Both the position numbers and the translations under genes were made by a program. The notes beneath the pieces were generated by a model that was given only the letters and a program-made list of their open reading frames with translations, was not told where the DNA came from and did no database searches. Below are positions 1-5,829 of a DNA stretch of 7,264 nt, piece after piece; the stretch's first letter is position 1, and each line of letters begins with the position of its first letter. Source of the DNA: Rhodospirillales bacterium (GTDB taxonomy: Bacteria; Pseudomonadota; Alphaproteobacteria; Acetobacterales; Acetobacteraceae); NCBI GenBank assembly GCA_015654825.1, contig JAATGE010000661.1:1-7264 (forward strand), written 5' to 3'.

Positions 1-524
1 ACCGCGGCCACTACAAGCGCGCCCCGCGCCCGCGCCGCATGCACCGCAAACCGCCCCACCGCGCCCACGGCACCGGTCACCAGCACCGTCTGCCCCGCCC
101 GCGCGTTCAAATGCTCCTCGATCATCTGCACGCCCGTCAGCCCCGGCGTCGGCACCGCCGCGGCCGCCGCGAAATCCAATCCTTCCGGTACCAGCGCGAC
201 ATTTTCCGCATCCGCCACCGCGAACTCCGCGTAACCACCCTGCCGCACCGCATCCAGCATGGCCGCCACGCGCGCCCCCGCCGCCACCGCGCACCCCGGG
301 GGCGCCTGCTCCACGACACCGGCCACATCGTACCCCGGAACGTGTGGAAACCCGAGCGGAGCAAACCCCTGGAACATGCCCATGCGCCATTTCGGATCGG
401 CCGGGTTGACCCCCACCGCCGCAACCCGGATCAGCACCTCGCCTACCCCCGGCGTCGGCCGCGCGACCTGGCCCACGCGCAGCACCTCCGGCCCCCCGTA
501 ACGATCCATCAACACGGCCCGCAT
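1..524 (-). CDS. NADPH:quinone oxidoreductase-type MDR protein, N-terminal part (cut by window edge)
   Basis: This is a medium-chain dehydrogenase/reductase of the zinc-free quinone oxidoreductase type, expected to be a cytosolic NADPH-dependent reductase of quinones, enones or aldehydes. The visible 174 residues start MRAVLMDRYGGPEVL, the usual opening of the family. A GroES-like domain follows with VNPAD at 39-43 and GYDVAG at 64-69. The Rossmann fold begins with the GxxGxxG motif at 151-157 (TGAVGAVG). No catalytic-zinc GHE motif appears in the GYDVAG region, which argues against a zinc alcohol dehydrogenase. I chose the ATG at 524 because an AGGA Shine-Dalgarno-like stretch lies about 6 nt upstream; an ATG two codons earlier (530) is possible. 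The reading frame is open to the left edge, so roughly the C-terminal half is missing. It lies downstream of the crotonase/SDR pair on the same strand and may belong to the same catabolic cluster. Substrate cannot be told. Confidence 0.85.
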   Translation of the reverse strand, partial: MRAVLMDRYGGPEVLRVGQVARPTPGVGEVLIRVAAVGVNPADPKWRMGMFQGFAPLGFPHVPGYDVAGVVEQAPPGCAVAAGARVAAMLDAVRQGGYAEFAVADAENVALVPEGLDFAAAAAVPTPGLTGVQMIEEHLNARAGQTVLVTGAVGAVGRFAVHAARARGALVVAA

Positions 525-559
525 CAGCATCCTACCGTCCCACGTGTACTAAAAAAGCG

Positions 560-612
560 AAGGCCGGGGCTCTGCCCTGGACCCGCCGGGGCCTGAGGCC
601 CCGGACCCCCAT
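560..612 (+). repeat. Twin-hairpin GC-rich repeat, copy 1
   Basis: The copy reads AAGGCCGGGGCTCTGCCCTGG, then ACCCG, then CCGGGGCC-TGA-GGCCCCGG, then ACCCCCATT. Its second hairpin is a perfect 8-bp stem; the first stem has one mismatch compared with copy 4. It matches three other copies in this window. It lies about 35 nt upstream of the MDR start, so it is in the leader or promoter region of that gene rather than at a gene end. Confidence 0.85.
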
Positions 613-694
613 TCATTGGGAGGAACGGCGAAGCCTGAAAAGCCATGACTGGTATTCACTTCGGCGGGATAACGATAAGAAGCCGCGCAGCGCT

Positions 695-748
695 AATGGG
701 GGTCTGGGGCCTCAGGCCCCAGCGGGTCCAGGGCAGCGCCCTGGCCTT
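695..748 (-). repeat. Twin-hairpin GC-rich repeat, copy 2 (inverted to copy 1)
   Basis: Read on the minus strand this is AAGGCCAGGGCGCTGCCCTGG, ACCCG, CTGGGGCC-TGA-GGCCCCAG, ACCCCCATTA. Both hairpin stems (CCAGGGC/GCCCTGG and CTGGGGCC/GGCCCCAG) are perfect. Its first base is the last base of the TGA stop codon of the SDR gene ending at 748. It may act as a transcript end or mRNA-stabilising structure, but no T-tract follows, so it is not a canonical intrinsic terminator. Confidence 0.85.
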
Positions 749-1680
749 CACGCCACACCAACGAACTGATTACGAATATCATAAGTCAACGCACCGCTGA
801 CCGCCGGCGCGCACAGCGCATCCAGCGTCCACCCCGCCGCGCGGAACTGCGAGCGCACCAACTCCGGCTCCTGCACCAGCGCCACATGCCCGCCAAACAC
901 AAAAACCTCACGCCCATTCAGCGAAGCCGCCTCCTGCGTGCAAAGCCACGCCGCCACCACCGCCGGATGCACGGACCCGCTCGGCGTCCCGTTATCCGAC
1001 AGATACCGGTTCGAAACCGGCGGAATATGCAACCGCTCCTCGGCATACGCGATCGTTTCGAATATTCCCGGCACCGCGTTCATCGAGCTCTCGGTCGAAA
1101 CCGGCCGCAACACATTGCACCGCACGCCAAACTCGCCCAAATCCCTTGCCACCCCACGCGAAAACCCCGTAACCCCCTCCTTCGCCGCCGTATAATTGCT
1201 CATCGACCAATGCCCGAGCCCCGACGGCGACGACAAATTCACGATGACACCGCCCCGCGCCTTCATCATATGCGGCGCCGCATGCCGCACCGTCGCGAAA
1301 TATCCCTTCAAATTCACCGCCAGTACGATATCGAAATCCTCCTCGCTCATCTCATCGATGCGCTTCGGCCGGATAATCCCCGCATTATTGATCAGAATAT
1401 CCACCGCTCCGAAATGATCCAGCGCGCACTCGATCACCGCCTTGCCACCCGCCATCGACGCAACCGACGATGTCTCCGCCACCGCCGTCCCACCCGCTCC
1501 CTCGATCTCGTCGACAACCTTCTGCGCCACCGAAACATCGCCGCCACCGCCGCTCGGCCCGCCACCCAGGTCGTTCACCACCACCCGCGCACCCTCGCGC
1601 GCGAACAGCAGCGCCAGTTCGCGCCCGATCCCGCGCCCCGCCCCCGTAACAACCGCCACCTTGTTCTCGAACCGCGCCAT
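748..1680 (-). CDS. SDR-family oxidoreductase, MFE-2/(3R)-hydroxyacyl-CoA dehydrogenase-like
   Basis: A 310-residue short-chain dehydrogenase/reductase, predicted to oxidise or reduce a hydroxyl/keto group with NAD(H) in the cytosol. The cofactor loop TGAGRGIG is at 12-19. VVVNDLGG at 33-40 has Asp37 at the end of beta-2, which favours NAD over NADP. NNAG is at 98-101, the structural/catalytic Asn at 123, Ser at 150/151, and YTAAK gives Tyr163 and Lys167. The VVVNDLGG stretch with the glycine-rich loop after it, and the length of about 310 rather than 250 residues, resemble the dehydrogenase domain of peroxisomal multifunctional enzyme type 2 and related bacterial acyl-CoA/steroid SDRs. The start at 1680 is set by an AAGGGG Shine-Dalgarno 8 nt upstream, lying inside the last codons of the crotonase gene that ends 2 nt before; translational coupling is likely. 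The frame continues upstream without a stop, but that stretch overlaps the crotonase gene. The pairing suggests a step acting on CoA thioesters; the exact substrate is unknown. Confidence 0.88.
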   Translation of the reverse strand: MARFENKVAVVTGAGRGIGRELALLFAREGARVVVNDLGGGPSGGGGDVSVAQKVVDEIEGAGGTAVAETSSVASMAGGKAVIECALDHFGAVDILINNAGIIRPKRIDEMSEEDFDIVLAVNLKGYFATVRHAAPHMMKARGGVIVNLSSPSGLGHWSMSNYTAAKEGVTGFSRGVARDLGEFGVRCNVLRPVSTESSMNAVPGIFETIAYAEERLHIPPVSNRYLSDNGTPSGSVHPAVVAAWLCTQEAASLNGREVFVFGGHVALVQEPELVRSQFRAAGWTLDALCAPAVSGALTYDIRNQFVGVA

Positions 1681-1682
1681 GC

Positions 1683-2486
1683 TTATTTCCCCTTGAAATG
1701 CGGCCTGCGTTTCTCGACGAACGCTCGCCGTTTCTCCGCCGTATCCTCGGTCGTCTGGCTCGCGAACACCGCGCGATTCTCCAGCTCGATCGCCTGCTCC
1801 AGGCTTCCCGCGTGCTGGTTCATCCAAAAACTCGATTTGGTCAGCGCAATCCCGATCGGGCTGTTCACCGCAATCGCATCCGCCAATTCCAAAACCGCTT
1901 CCTCCAGCGCCGCCGGCTCCACCACACGCAAAATCATGCCGATGGCCGCGGCTTCCTCCGCCGGTAACGCACGCCCCGTCAGCAACAACTCCGCCGCGCG
2001 CTGCGCCCCCCCCGCGCGCGGCAACAAATAGCTCAGCCCGAATTCATGTCCGCTGCCGGCGTTATGATACGCATTGACAAACTTCGCGCCGCGCGCCGCG
2101 ACGCACAGATCCGCCGCCAGCGCCAGCGAATAGCCCGCCCCCGCCGCGGTGCCGTTCACCGCGGCAATGACCGGCTGCGGCAGGCTGCGCATCACCAGCG
2201 GAATACGGCTGATCTTGTCCATGATCGCGCGGCTGCGCTGCGCGGCACCCAGCCCCTGCGGCACCCAGTCCGGCGTCCCGGCCGCGCGCACATCATGGCC
2301 CGCGCAAAACCCCCGCCCCGCACCGGTCAGCACCACCACGCGTATATGCTGATCGTAACGCACCGATTCGAACGCCTCGATCAGCTCGCCATACATCGAA
2401 AACGTCATGGCGTTCAGCGCATCGGGGCGGTTCAGCGTAATGCGCGCTATTCCCTCGGCGGGGGTGTCGCGAACAATGTCCGTCAT
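1683..2486 (-). CDS. Enoyl-CoA hydratase/isomerase (crotonase) family protein
   Basis: A 267-residue crotonase-superfamily protein, normal length for the family. The N-terminal RITLNRPDALNAM (15-27) and the oxyanion-hole segment GRGFCAGHD (57-65) are typical, as are NGTAAGAGYSLALAADL (111-127) and LLPRAGGAQRAAELLLTG (from 154). Members act on acyl-CoA thioesters by hydration, isomerisation or cleavage. Aligned by eye to rat enoyl-CoA hydratase, the positions of the two catalytic glutamates (Glu144 and Glu164) are Ser120 and Tyr140. The nearest acid is Glu148 in the GSGHEFG stretch. Hydratase activity should therefore not be assumed. The start at 2486 gives the expected N terminus (MTDIVRD...), but no good Shine-Dalgarno precedes it and a repeat begins 14 nt upstream. 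The next gene (SDR) starts 2 nt after this stop, indicating one transcript. Family certain, reaction uncertain. Confidence 0.88.
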   Translation of the reverse strand: MTDIVRDTPAEGIARITLNRPDALNAMTFSMYGELIEAFESVRYDQHIRVVVLTGAGRGFCAGHDVRAAGTPDWVPQGLGAAQRSRAIMDKISRIPLVMRSLPQPVIAAVNGTAAGAGYSLALAADLCVAARGAKFVNAYHNAGSGHEFGLSYLLPRAGGAQRAAELLLTGRALPAEEAAAIGMILRVVEPAALEEAVLELADAIAVNSPIGIALTKSSFWMNQHAGSLEQAIELENRAVFASQTTEDTAEKRRAFVEKRRPHFKGK

Positions 2487-2792
2487 AGACGGCGCCAGGG
2501 AAGGCCAGGGCTCTGCCCCGCACCCGCTGGGGCCGTCGTGCGCAGCACGCTTTCGCGTGACGGCCCCAGACCCCAATTTATTCGTTCTGCACTCGGCACC
2601 CGCCACGCGGCATGCCGATAAAACCCCCTGGCCGGACTGCTCGCAATCAACATGCCCTACCCCTAACGCACCCGGCACCGCACGCATCCCCAGCCGCCCC
2701 CATCATCGCGCCTCTGATTGCATGCGCCCCCGCGCACACGCACCCTCGCAACCGCGCTACGTCCACAACAAGCGCCGCCCTGGAGACTCCGC
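2487..2792. other. Divergent intergenic region between crotonase and second SDR
   Basis: About 306 nt separate the two divergent starts. The left part is filled by repeat copy 3. A 10-bp perfect palindrome CGGCATGCCG lies at 2608-2617. Reading frames through this region exist but are C-rich and look non-coding. Promoters for both operons should lie here; I could not pick convincing -35/-10 pairs. Confidence 0.5.
2501..2577 (+). repeat. Twin-hairpin GC-rich repeat, copy 3 (extended loop)
   Basis: It starts AAGGCCAGGGCTCTGCCCC, so the first stem is damaged, followed by ACCCG. The second hairpin has a longer 11-bp stem CTGGGGCCGTC/GACGGCCCCAG enclosing about 20 extra nt, which include a small GTGC/GCAC hairpin. 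The end ACCCCAATTTA matches copy 4. It lies directly in the leader of the crotonase gene, antisense to it. Confidence 0.85.
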
Positions 2793-3632
2793 ATGCTGCA
2801 AGATTTCGCCGGCAAAACCGCCCTGATCACCGGCGCCGCCACCGGCATCGGCCGCGCCCTCGGCCTCGCCCTCGCCCGCCGCGGCATGAACATCGTTCTG
2901 GCCTCCACCAACGCCCACCGCCTGAACGCGGCCGCGGCCGAAATCCGCGCCCTCGGCGTCCTCGCCACCCCCATCGTTTGCGACGTCGCGGACCGCGCCG
3001 CCGTCCGCGCCCTGTCCGACCAGGCAACCGAAATCCACGGCGCCATCGATCTGCTATGCGCCAACGCCGGCGTCACCACGGCCGGCCCGCTGCTCGATCA
3101 TACCGAAGCTGACTGGGACTGGGTCTACGGCGTCGTGCTGCACGGCGTCGTCAATTGCATCCAGGTATTCTACCCCGCGATGGCGCAGCGCCGCAGCGGC
3201 CAGATCCTGATCACCGGCTCACAAACCGCCCTCGCACCGGATTGGGTGCTGGGCCACGGCCCCTACGTCTCCGCCAAGTCCGCCCTGCTCGGCCTCGCCA
3301 CCGCGCTACGCCCCGAAGCCGCGGAACACAATGTCGGCGTCTCCCTGCTGATCCCCGCCGCCACCGAAACGGATATCATGCTCGGCGCCCGCAGCCGCCC
3401 GGCCCGCCACGCGGCGGGCGTTACCGGCACCATGTCGTTGCGCCCCAACGCACCCACGCCCGCGCCGGACGCCCCCTTCATGCTGTCATCGGAAGAAGTC
3501 GCCGCCCGCGCCCTCGCCGGCCTGCAGCGCAACGCCGAGTTCATCGTAACGCACGCCGGAATGAAGCCGCTCGCCGAAGACTACTGCGCCCGGCTGCTCG
3601 CCGCCTACGATGAGGCAGCAGCATATAAGTAA
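2793..3632 (+). CDS. SDR-family NAD(P)-dependent oxidoreductase
   Basis: A 279-residue short-chain dehydrogenase. The cofactor loop TGAATGIG is at 13-20. The usual NNAG appears as CANAG at 89-93. Ser143 (in ITGSQTALAP), Tyr158 and Lys162 (in YVSAK) form the catalytic triad. At the position of the fourth catalytic residue, where relatives read GVNLWG, this protein reads GVVLHG (113-118), so the Asn appears replaced by Val115. The start at 2793 follows GGAG by 7 nt; upstream in-frame codons (from 2718) are C-rich and look non-coding. It is transcribed divergently from the crotonase/SDR pair. The stop TAA overlaps the first bases of repeat copy 4. Asp is absent after beta-2 (LASTNAHR), which fits NADP better than NAD, but this is inference. 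Substrate unknown. Confidence 0.88.
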   Translation: MLQDFAGKTALITGAATGIGRALGLALARRGMNIVLASTNAHRLNAAAAEIRALGVLATPIVCDVADRAAVRALSDQATEIHGAIDLLCANAGVTTAGPLLDHTEADWDWVYGVVLHGVVNCIQVFYPAMAQRRSGQILITGSQTALAPDWVLGHGPYVSAKSALLGLATALRPEAAEHNVGVSLLIPAATETDIMLGARSRPARHAAGVTGTMSLRPNAPTPAPDAPFMLSSEEVAARALAGLQRNAEFIVTHAGMKPLAEDYCARLLAAYDEAAAYK

Positions 3633-3685
3633 GGCCAGGGCTCTGCCCTGGACCCGCTGGGGCCGTAGGCCCCAGACCCCAATTT
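3631..3685 (+). repeat. Twin-hairpin GC-rich repeat, copy 4
   Basis: This is the cleanest copy. It has CCAGGGC-TCT-GCCCTGG, spacer ACCCG, CTGGGGCC-GTA-GGCCCCAG, then ACCCCAATTTT. The first two bases are the last two of the SDR stop codon TAA. The trailing TTTT is short, so a weak terminator role is possible. The left end of the IS1-type element lies about 15 nt beyond it. Confidence 0.87.
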
Positions 3686-3699
3686 TGTCTGTTCCGAAT

Positions 3700-3722
3700 G
3701 GGTAGCGTCTCAGTTTGAAATT
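3700..3722 (+). repeat. Left terminal inverted repeat of the IS1-type element
   Basis: It reads GGGTAGCGTCTCAGTTTGAA followed by ATT and points inward. Its partner at 6783-6805 differs at three positions. The transposase stop codon (3710-3712) lies inside it. Confidence 0.72.
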
Positions 3723-4606
3723 GCGCCGGCCTCCGGAGCGCGCGGCTTATAGGAACCGCGAGCCTTTGGGGCTTCGGCCTTAGCGTCGATCAGTGCAACC
3801 ACATCCTCCATGCTCCATAGCTTGCCGGTGACGCCAGCGGCCATTGCCGGGCTGCACTTCACGGTCTTATGCAGACGAACGAAATTGTAAAACACGGTGT
3901 AGAGCGCAACCATGTGAACGTGGTTTGCGGCCTTTTTGCTGAAAGCGTTTGTCAGACACGTGAACCGGCGCATGGACATGCGCGTCGTGAGGTTTTGGCG
4001 CTCAACGAATGACGTGTTGATGTGCTTCGGGTTTGGGCTGCCCTCAATCCGCTCCTTGCGGGCGCCAGTGCAGACGGCTGGGCTGTAGCGGCCAGGCGGG
4101 TGGGCAGTCTCGCCGAACATCTTCACCAACTGCGCATAGTCGATATCGGCCCCAAAGGCGTCCTCGACGGCGGTCAAATAGGCTTTCAAGCCATCGGTCG
4201 TCAGTTGCACCCGGTTCGCGAGACGGCTCGCAACGTCCTGCATGAACTTGTGCGCGTAACCGGCATCGCTGCCACCTACCAGCCAGGAGACGATCAGCTT
4301 GGAGTCCGCATCAATCGCGGTCCAGGTCCACAGATCGCCGGCTTCGGCGGGCGCAGCCTTGGCGGTCTCAACGTTGCGTTGCTTGGCGTAGCAGAATGCC
4401 CAAATCTCATCGCACTGCACCCGTTTGGCCTTCACGCCACGCACCGTCTCATCATGGAAGGCGAGGCAGGCTTCCCCAGCCGCTTCCAGCAAGCCCGACA
4501 CGGTGTTGATGGACACGTCCGCGATACGGCTGATGGACCGCATGGACGACCCCTCGCAGAGCATCGAGAGGATTTGGGCGCGCTTGGCGTTCGGGAGCTT
4601 GTTCAT
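3710..4606 (-). CDS. IS1-type DDE transposase
   Basis: A 298-residue transposase. An N-terminal helix-turn-helix (about 8-45, LPNAKRAQILSMLCEGSS then SISRIADVSINTVSGLL) should bind the element's ends. The DDE catalytic core follows with Asp66 (QCDEIWAF), Asp138 (LTTDGLKAY) and Glu202 (SFVERQNL). The block FVERQNLTTRMSMRRF corresponds to the IERNNL...R region of the IS1 InsB catalytic domain, which is why I call it IS1-type rather than IS1595 or IS3. It is encoded in a single frame, without the frameshift used by classical IS1. The frame can be extended to an ATG at 4654, but homologues as I remember them begin MNKLP, and the best promoter lies between the two starts, so 4606 is preferred. No truncation or missing catalytic residue is seen, so it could be active. 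Confidence 0.92.
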   Translation of the reverse strand: MNKLPNAKRAQILSMLCEGSSMRSISRIADVSINTVSGLLEAAGEACLAFHDETVRGVKAKRVQCDEIWAFCYAKQRNVETAKAAPAEAGDLWTWTAIDADSKLIVSWLVGGSDAGYAHKFMQDVASRLANRVQLTTDGLKAYLTAVEDAFGADIDYAQLVKMFGETAHPPGRYSPAVCTGARKERIEGSPNPKHINTSFVERQNLTTRMSMRRFTCLTNAFSKKAANHVHMVALYTVFYNFVRLHKTVKCSPAMAAGVTGKLWSMEDVVALIDAKAEAPKARGSYKPRAPEAGAISN

Positions 4607-4612
4607 GCCACT

Positions 4613-4641
4613 TTTGTAGTGAACTTTTTGCTTACCGTCAA
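4613..4641 (-). promoter_or_regulatory. Sigma-70-like promoter for the transposase
   Basis: On the minus strand TTGACG (4641-4636) is followed after exactly 17 nt by TACAAA (4618-4613). The expected transcription start, about 7 nt further, falls on the A of the ATG at 4606. This would make a leaderless or nearly leaderless mRNA and fits the absence of a Shine-Dalgarno sequence there. Confidence 0.5.
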
Positions 4642-4712
4642 GAATTAAATTCACTGTACAAGCACTTTCTGCCCGTGCTAGTGCACGAGTTGCCTAGTAG
4701 TTCTGGGTGGTC

Positions 4713-4785
4713 TGCGCCCGGAGGGAATCGAACCCCCGGCCCACCGCTACGACACGGTCGCTCTGTCCATCTGAGCTACAGGCGC
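4713..4785 (-). tRNA. tRNA-like sequence with abnormal anticodon arm (possible pseudo-tRNA)
   Basis: Seventy-three nucleotides fold like a tRNA in three of four arms. The acceptor is GCGCCTG/CGGGCGC (7 pairs, one G-U) with discriminator A. The D arm is GCTC/GAGC around AGATGGACA. The T arm is GGGGG-TTCGATT-CCCTC with the conserved TTCGATT loop. The anticodon arm does not fit: between G26 and the T arm it pairs as ACCG/CGGT with an 8-nt loop, or as five pairs with a U-G closure and a 6-nt loop GTCGTA. In the latter, U33 is followed by CGT, which would read Thr codon ACG, but the acceptor resembles alphaproteobacterial tRNA-Arg. No CCA is encoded (CAGA follows). It lies inside the mobile element upstream of the transposase and on the same strand. 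It may be a decayed captured tRNA or a tRNA mimic. Confidence 0.6.
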
Positions 4786-4786
4786 T

Positions 4787-4978
4787 GGGTTGAGGTTTTG
4801 GCCTTAGCGCTCGGGGGGCACGCAATGCTCGCCCGGGCGCTCCCTCCTCTTCTGAGGGGTTGTTCTGGCCACGTGCTAAATTCGCTCGATTCGGCCTCTC
4901 CTAGCCACTAAGGTCAGCGCTTCTCCGCCTCGCTCTAGGCGCCGAGAGAACTCTGCAACCTTTTGTGCGTTGACTTAT
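4787..4978. other. Hairpin-rich non-coding block before the toxin operon
   Basis: No credible gene is seen here. A 10-bp stem (4806-4815, AGCGCTCGGG, with 4832-4841, CCCGGGCGCT, one G-U) encloses a 16-nt loop. A second small stem follows, CCCTC/GAGGG (4842-4846 with 4854-4858). A promoter for the plus-strand operon should lie here or just after it. The best hexamers found, TTGACT (4970-4975) and TATCTT (4994-4999) with 18 nt between, would start transcription inside the proposed toxin frame, so I do not rely on them. Confidence 0.4.
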
Positions 4979-5455
4979 ATGGCAACTCTAGGCTATCTTG
5001 CCCTTCAAGGGAAGCTAAAAAAGCACGACGCTGATCTGGAGGCATGGGAGCAACCCATCAGGTTCGTTTACTTTTCTTTGGAGGCCGATGCCTGGATAGC
5101 AAATACGCTTATCTCGGCGCAGTCTGACCATGGAAATAACCGTTCACCCTTTGAACAAGTGGAAGCAATGCTTCATGAGTTTATTGTAAGAAAAGTAATC
5201 GCCTATGGGTCACGATATCATCCGCTTGATCCAATAGGCCACTATGTATGGGAACTTAAAACACCTGATGTGCGGCTCATTGGCTGGTTCGCGAGAAGGG
5301 GTGTCTTTGTCGTTGTGTGCGGCCGACTTAAGTGCGAGCTTAAGCCTGCTAAGTTGGTTTCTCCCTGCGTAAACAACGTTGTTTGGTTCCGTAATCAGCT
5401 TGATCTTGACGTGCCCAAATGGATTGTGGGAGCTTCTAGCAATGCCGTCCTCTAG
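4979..5455 (+). CDS. Candidate HigB/RelE-like toxin of a type II toxin-antitoxin pair
   Basis: A 158-residue protein with no signal peptide or membrane segment. The central and C-terminal part carries a pattern recalled from RelE/ParE/HigB-type toxins adjacent to XRE antitoxins: VWELKTPDVRLIGWF (90-104), a hydrophobic strand FVVVCGRL (110-117) and a final LDLDVPK (141-147). Such toxins are usually ribosome-dependent mRNA endonucleases, but that activity is inferred, and the N-terminal ~60 residues (SLEADAWIANTLISAQ) are not part of the minimal RelE fold. Classical RelE proteins are about 90-110 residues, so this is long. The ATG at 4979 is the first in frame; a TTG three codons earlier (4970) is possible, and neither has a clear Shine-Dalgarno. 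The following XRE gene overlaps its 3' end by 14 nt, in the toxin-first order typical of higBA. Base composition is lower in GC than the chromosomal flanks. Confidence 0.55.
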   Translation: MATLGYLALQGKLKKHDADLEAWEQPIRFVYFSLEADAWIANTLISAQSDHGNNRSPFEQVEAMLHEFIVRKVIAYGSRYHPLDPIGHYVWELKTPDVRLIGWFARRGVFVVVCGRLKCELKPAKLVSPCVNNVVWFRNQLDLDVPKWIVGASSNAVL

Positions 5456-5825
5456 CCTGCATGTCGGCAAGCGCCGCAGAACATATCTGCGCTTGCTGAG
5501 TGAAATTACTCACGCGATCAACCGGGCATTAGTGGAAGAGTTTCGTGCGAGAGGGCTAACACAGACTCAAATGGCAAAAACGCTAGGGGTAGATAAGTCA
5601 TTTATCTCGAAGAAACTTTCCGGCGAAGGAAATATGACGCTGGAGACGTTGGCGGACTTGGCTTTTGCCCTTGATAGGCCGGTTATGGTTCAACTTCCGT
5701 CTCGTCATCCCATGAGAATGAGCAACCAGCGCTTCAAGAACTACGATACCTTGGATGTAAGTAGTAGGACGGACGTGCCACAAACCGGCACATCAAAAAG
5801 CGACGACCACCGACTGGCTGCATAG
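5442..5825 (+). CDS. XRE-family HTH protein, candidate HigA-like antitoxin
   Basis: A 127-residue DNA-binding protein. A Cro/CI-type helix-turn-helix occupies about 38-82: LTQTQMAKTLGVDKSFISKK supplies helices 2 and 3, and the MTLETLADLAFALDRPV segment completes the five-helix fold. The N-terminal 15 residues are basic (GKRRRTYLRL) and the C-terminal 40 are polar and probably flexible, a common site for toxin neutralisation. The start at 5442 is supported by GGGAG (5428-5432) 9 nt upstream and lies within the last codons of the preceding gene, a 14-nt overlap. In higBA-type pairs the antitoxin binds the toxin and represses the shared promoter; both roles are inferred here from the domain and the arrangement. 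It could instead be a plain repressor of the passenger operon. Confidence 0.75.
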   Translation: MPSSSLHVGKRRRTYLRLLSEITHAINRALVEEFRARGLTQTQMAKTLGVDKSFISKKLSGEGNMTLETLADLAFALDRPVMVQLPSRHPMRMSNQRFKNYDTLDVSSRTDVPQTGTSKSDDHRLAA

Positions 5826-5829
5826 CGAG

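Noticed and set aside
39..596. Plus-strand frame of 185 residues opposite the MDR gene
   Set aside because: It is His/Arg/Pro-rich, antisense to a recognisable enzyme, and runs into repeat copy 1; a shadow of GC-rich codon use.
1681..1827. N-terminal extension of the first SDR
   Set aside because: It overlaps the crotonase 3' end, and the AAGGGG site plus the canonical SDR N terminus fix the start at 1680.
886..2031. Plus-strand frame of 381 residues
   Set aside because: It is Arg/His/Pro-rich and antisense to both the SDR and the crotonase gene.
2487..2687. N-terminal extension of the crotonase protein
   Set aside because: The frame runs through a repeated element and does not resemble the family; the standard N terminus begins at 2486.
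4022..4648. Plus-strand frame of 208 residues opposite the transposase
   Set aside because: The minus strand encodes a complete transposase with all catalytic residues; this frame has no family features.
4655..4712. Right end of a simple single-gene insertion sequence just upstream of the transposase
   Set aside because: No sequence similar to the inverted repeat (CAAACTGAG...CTACC) is present here; the only partner found is at 6783-6805.
4675..4911. 78-residue plus-strand frame through the tRNA-like region
   Set aside because: Its sequence GGNRTPGPPLRH is the translation of the complement of a tRNA T arm, a common false gene.
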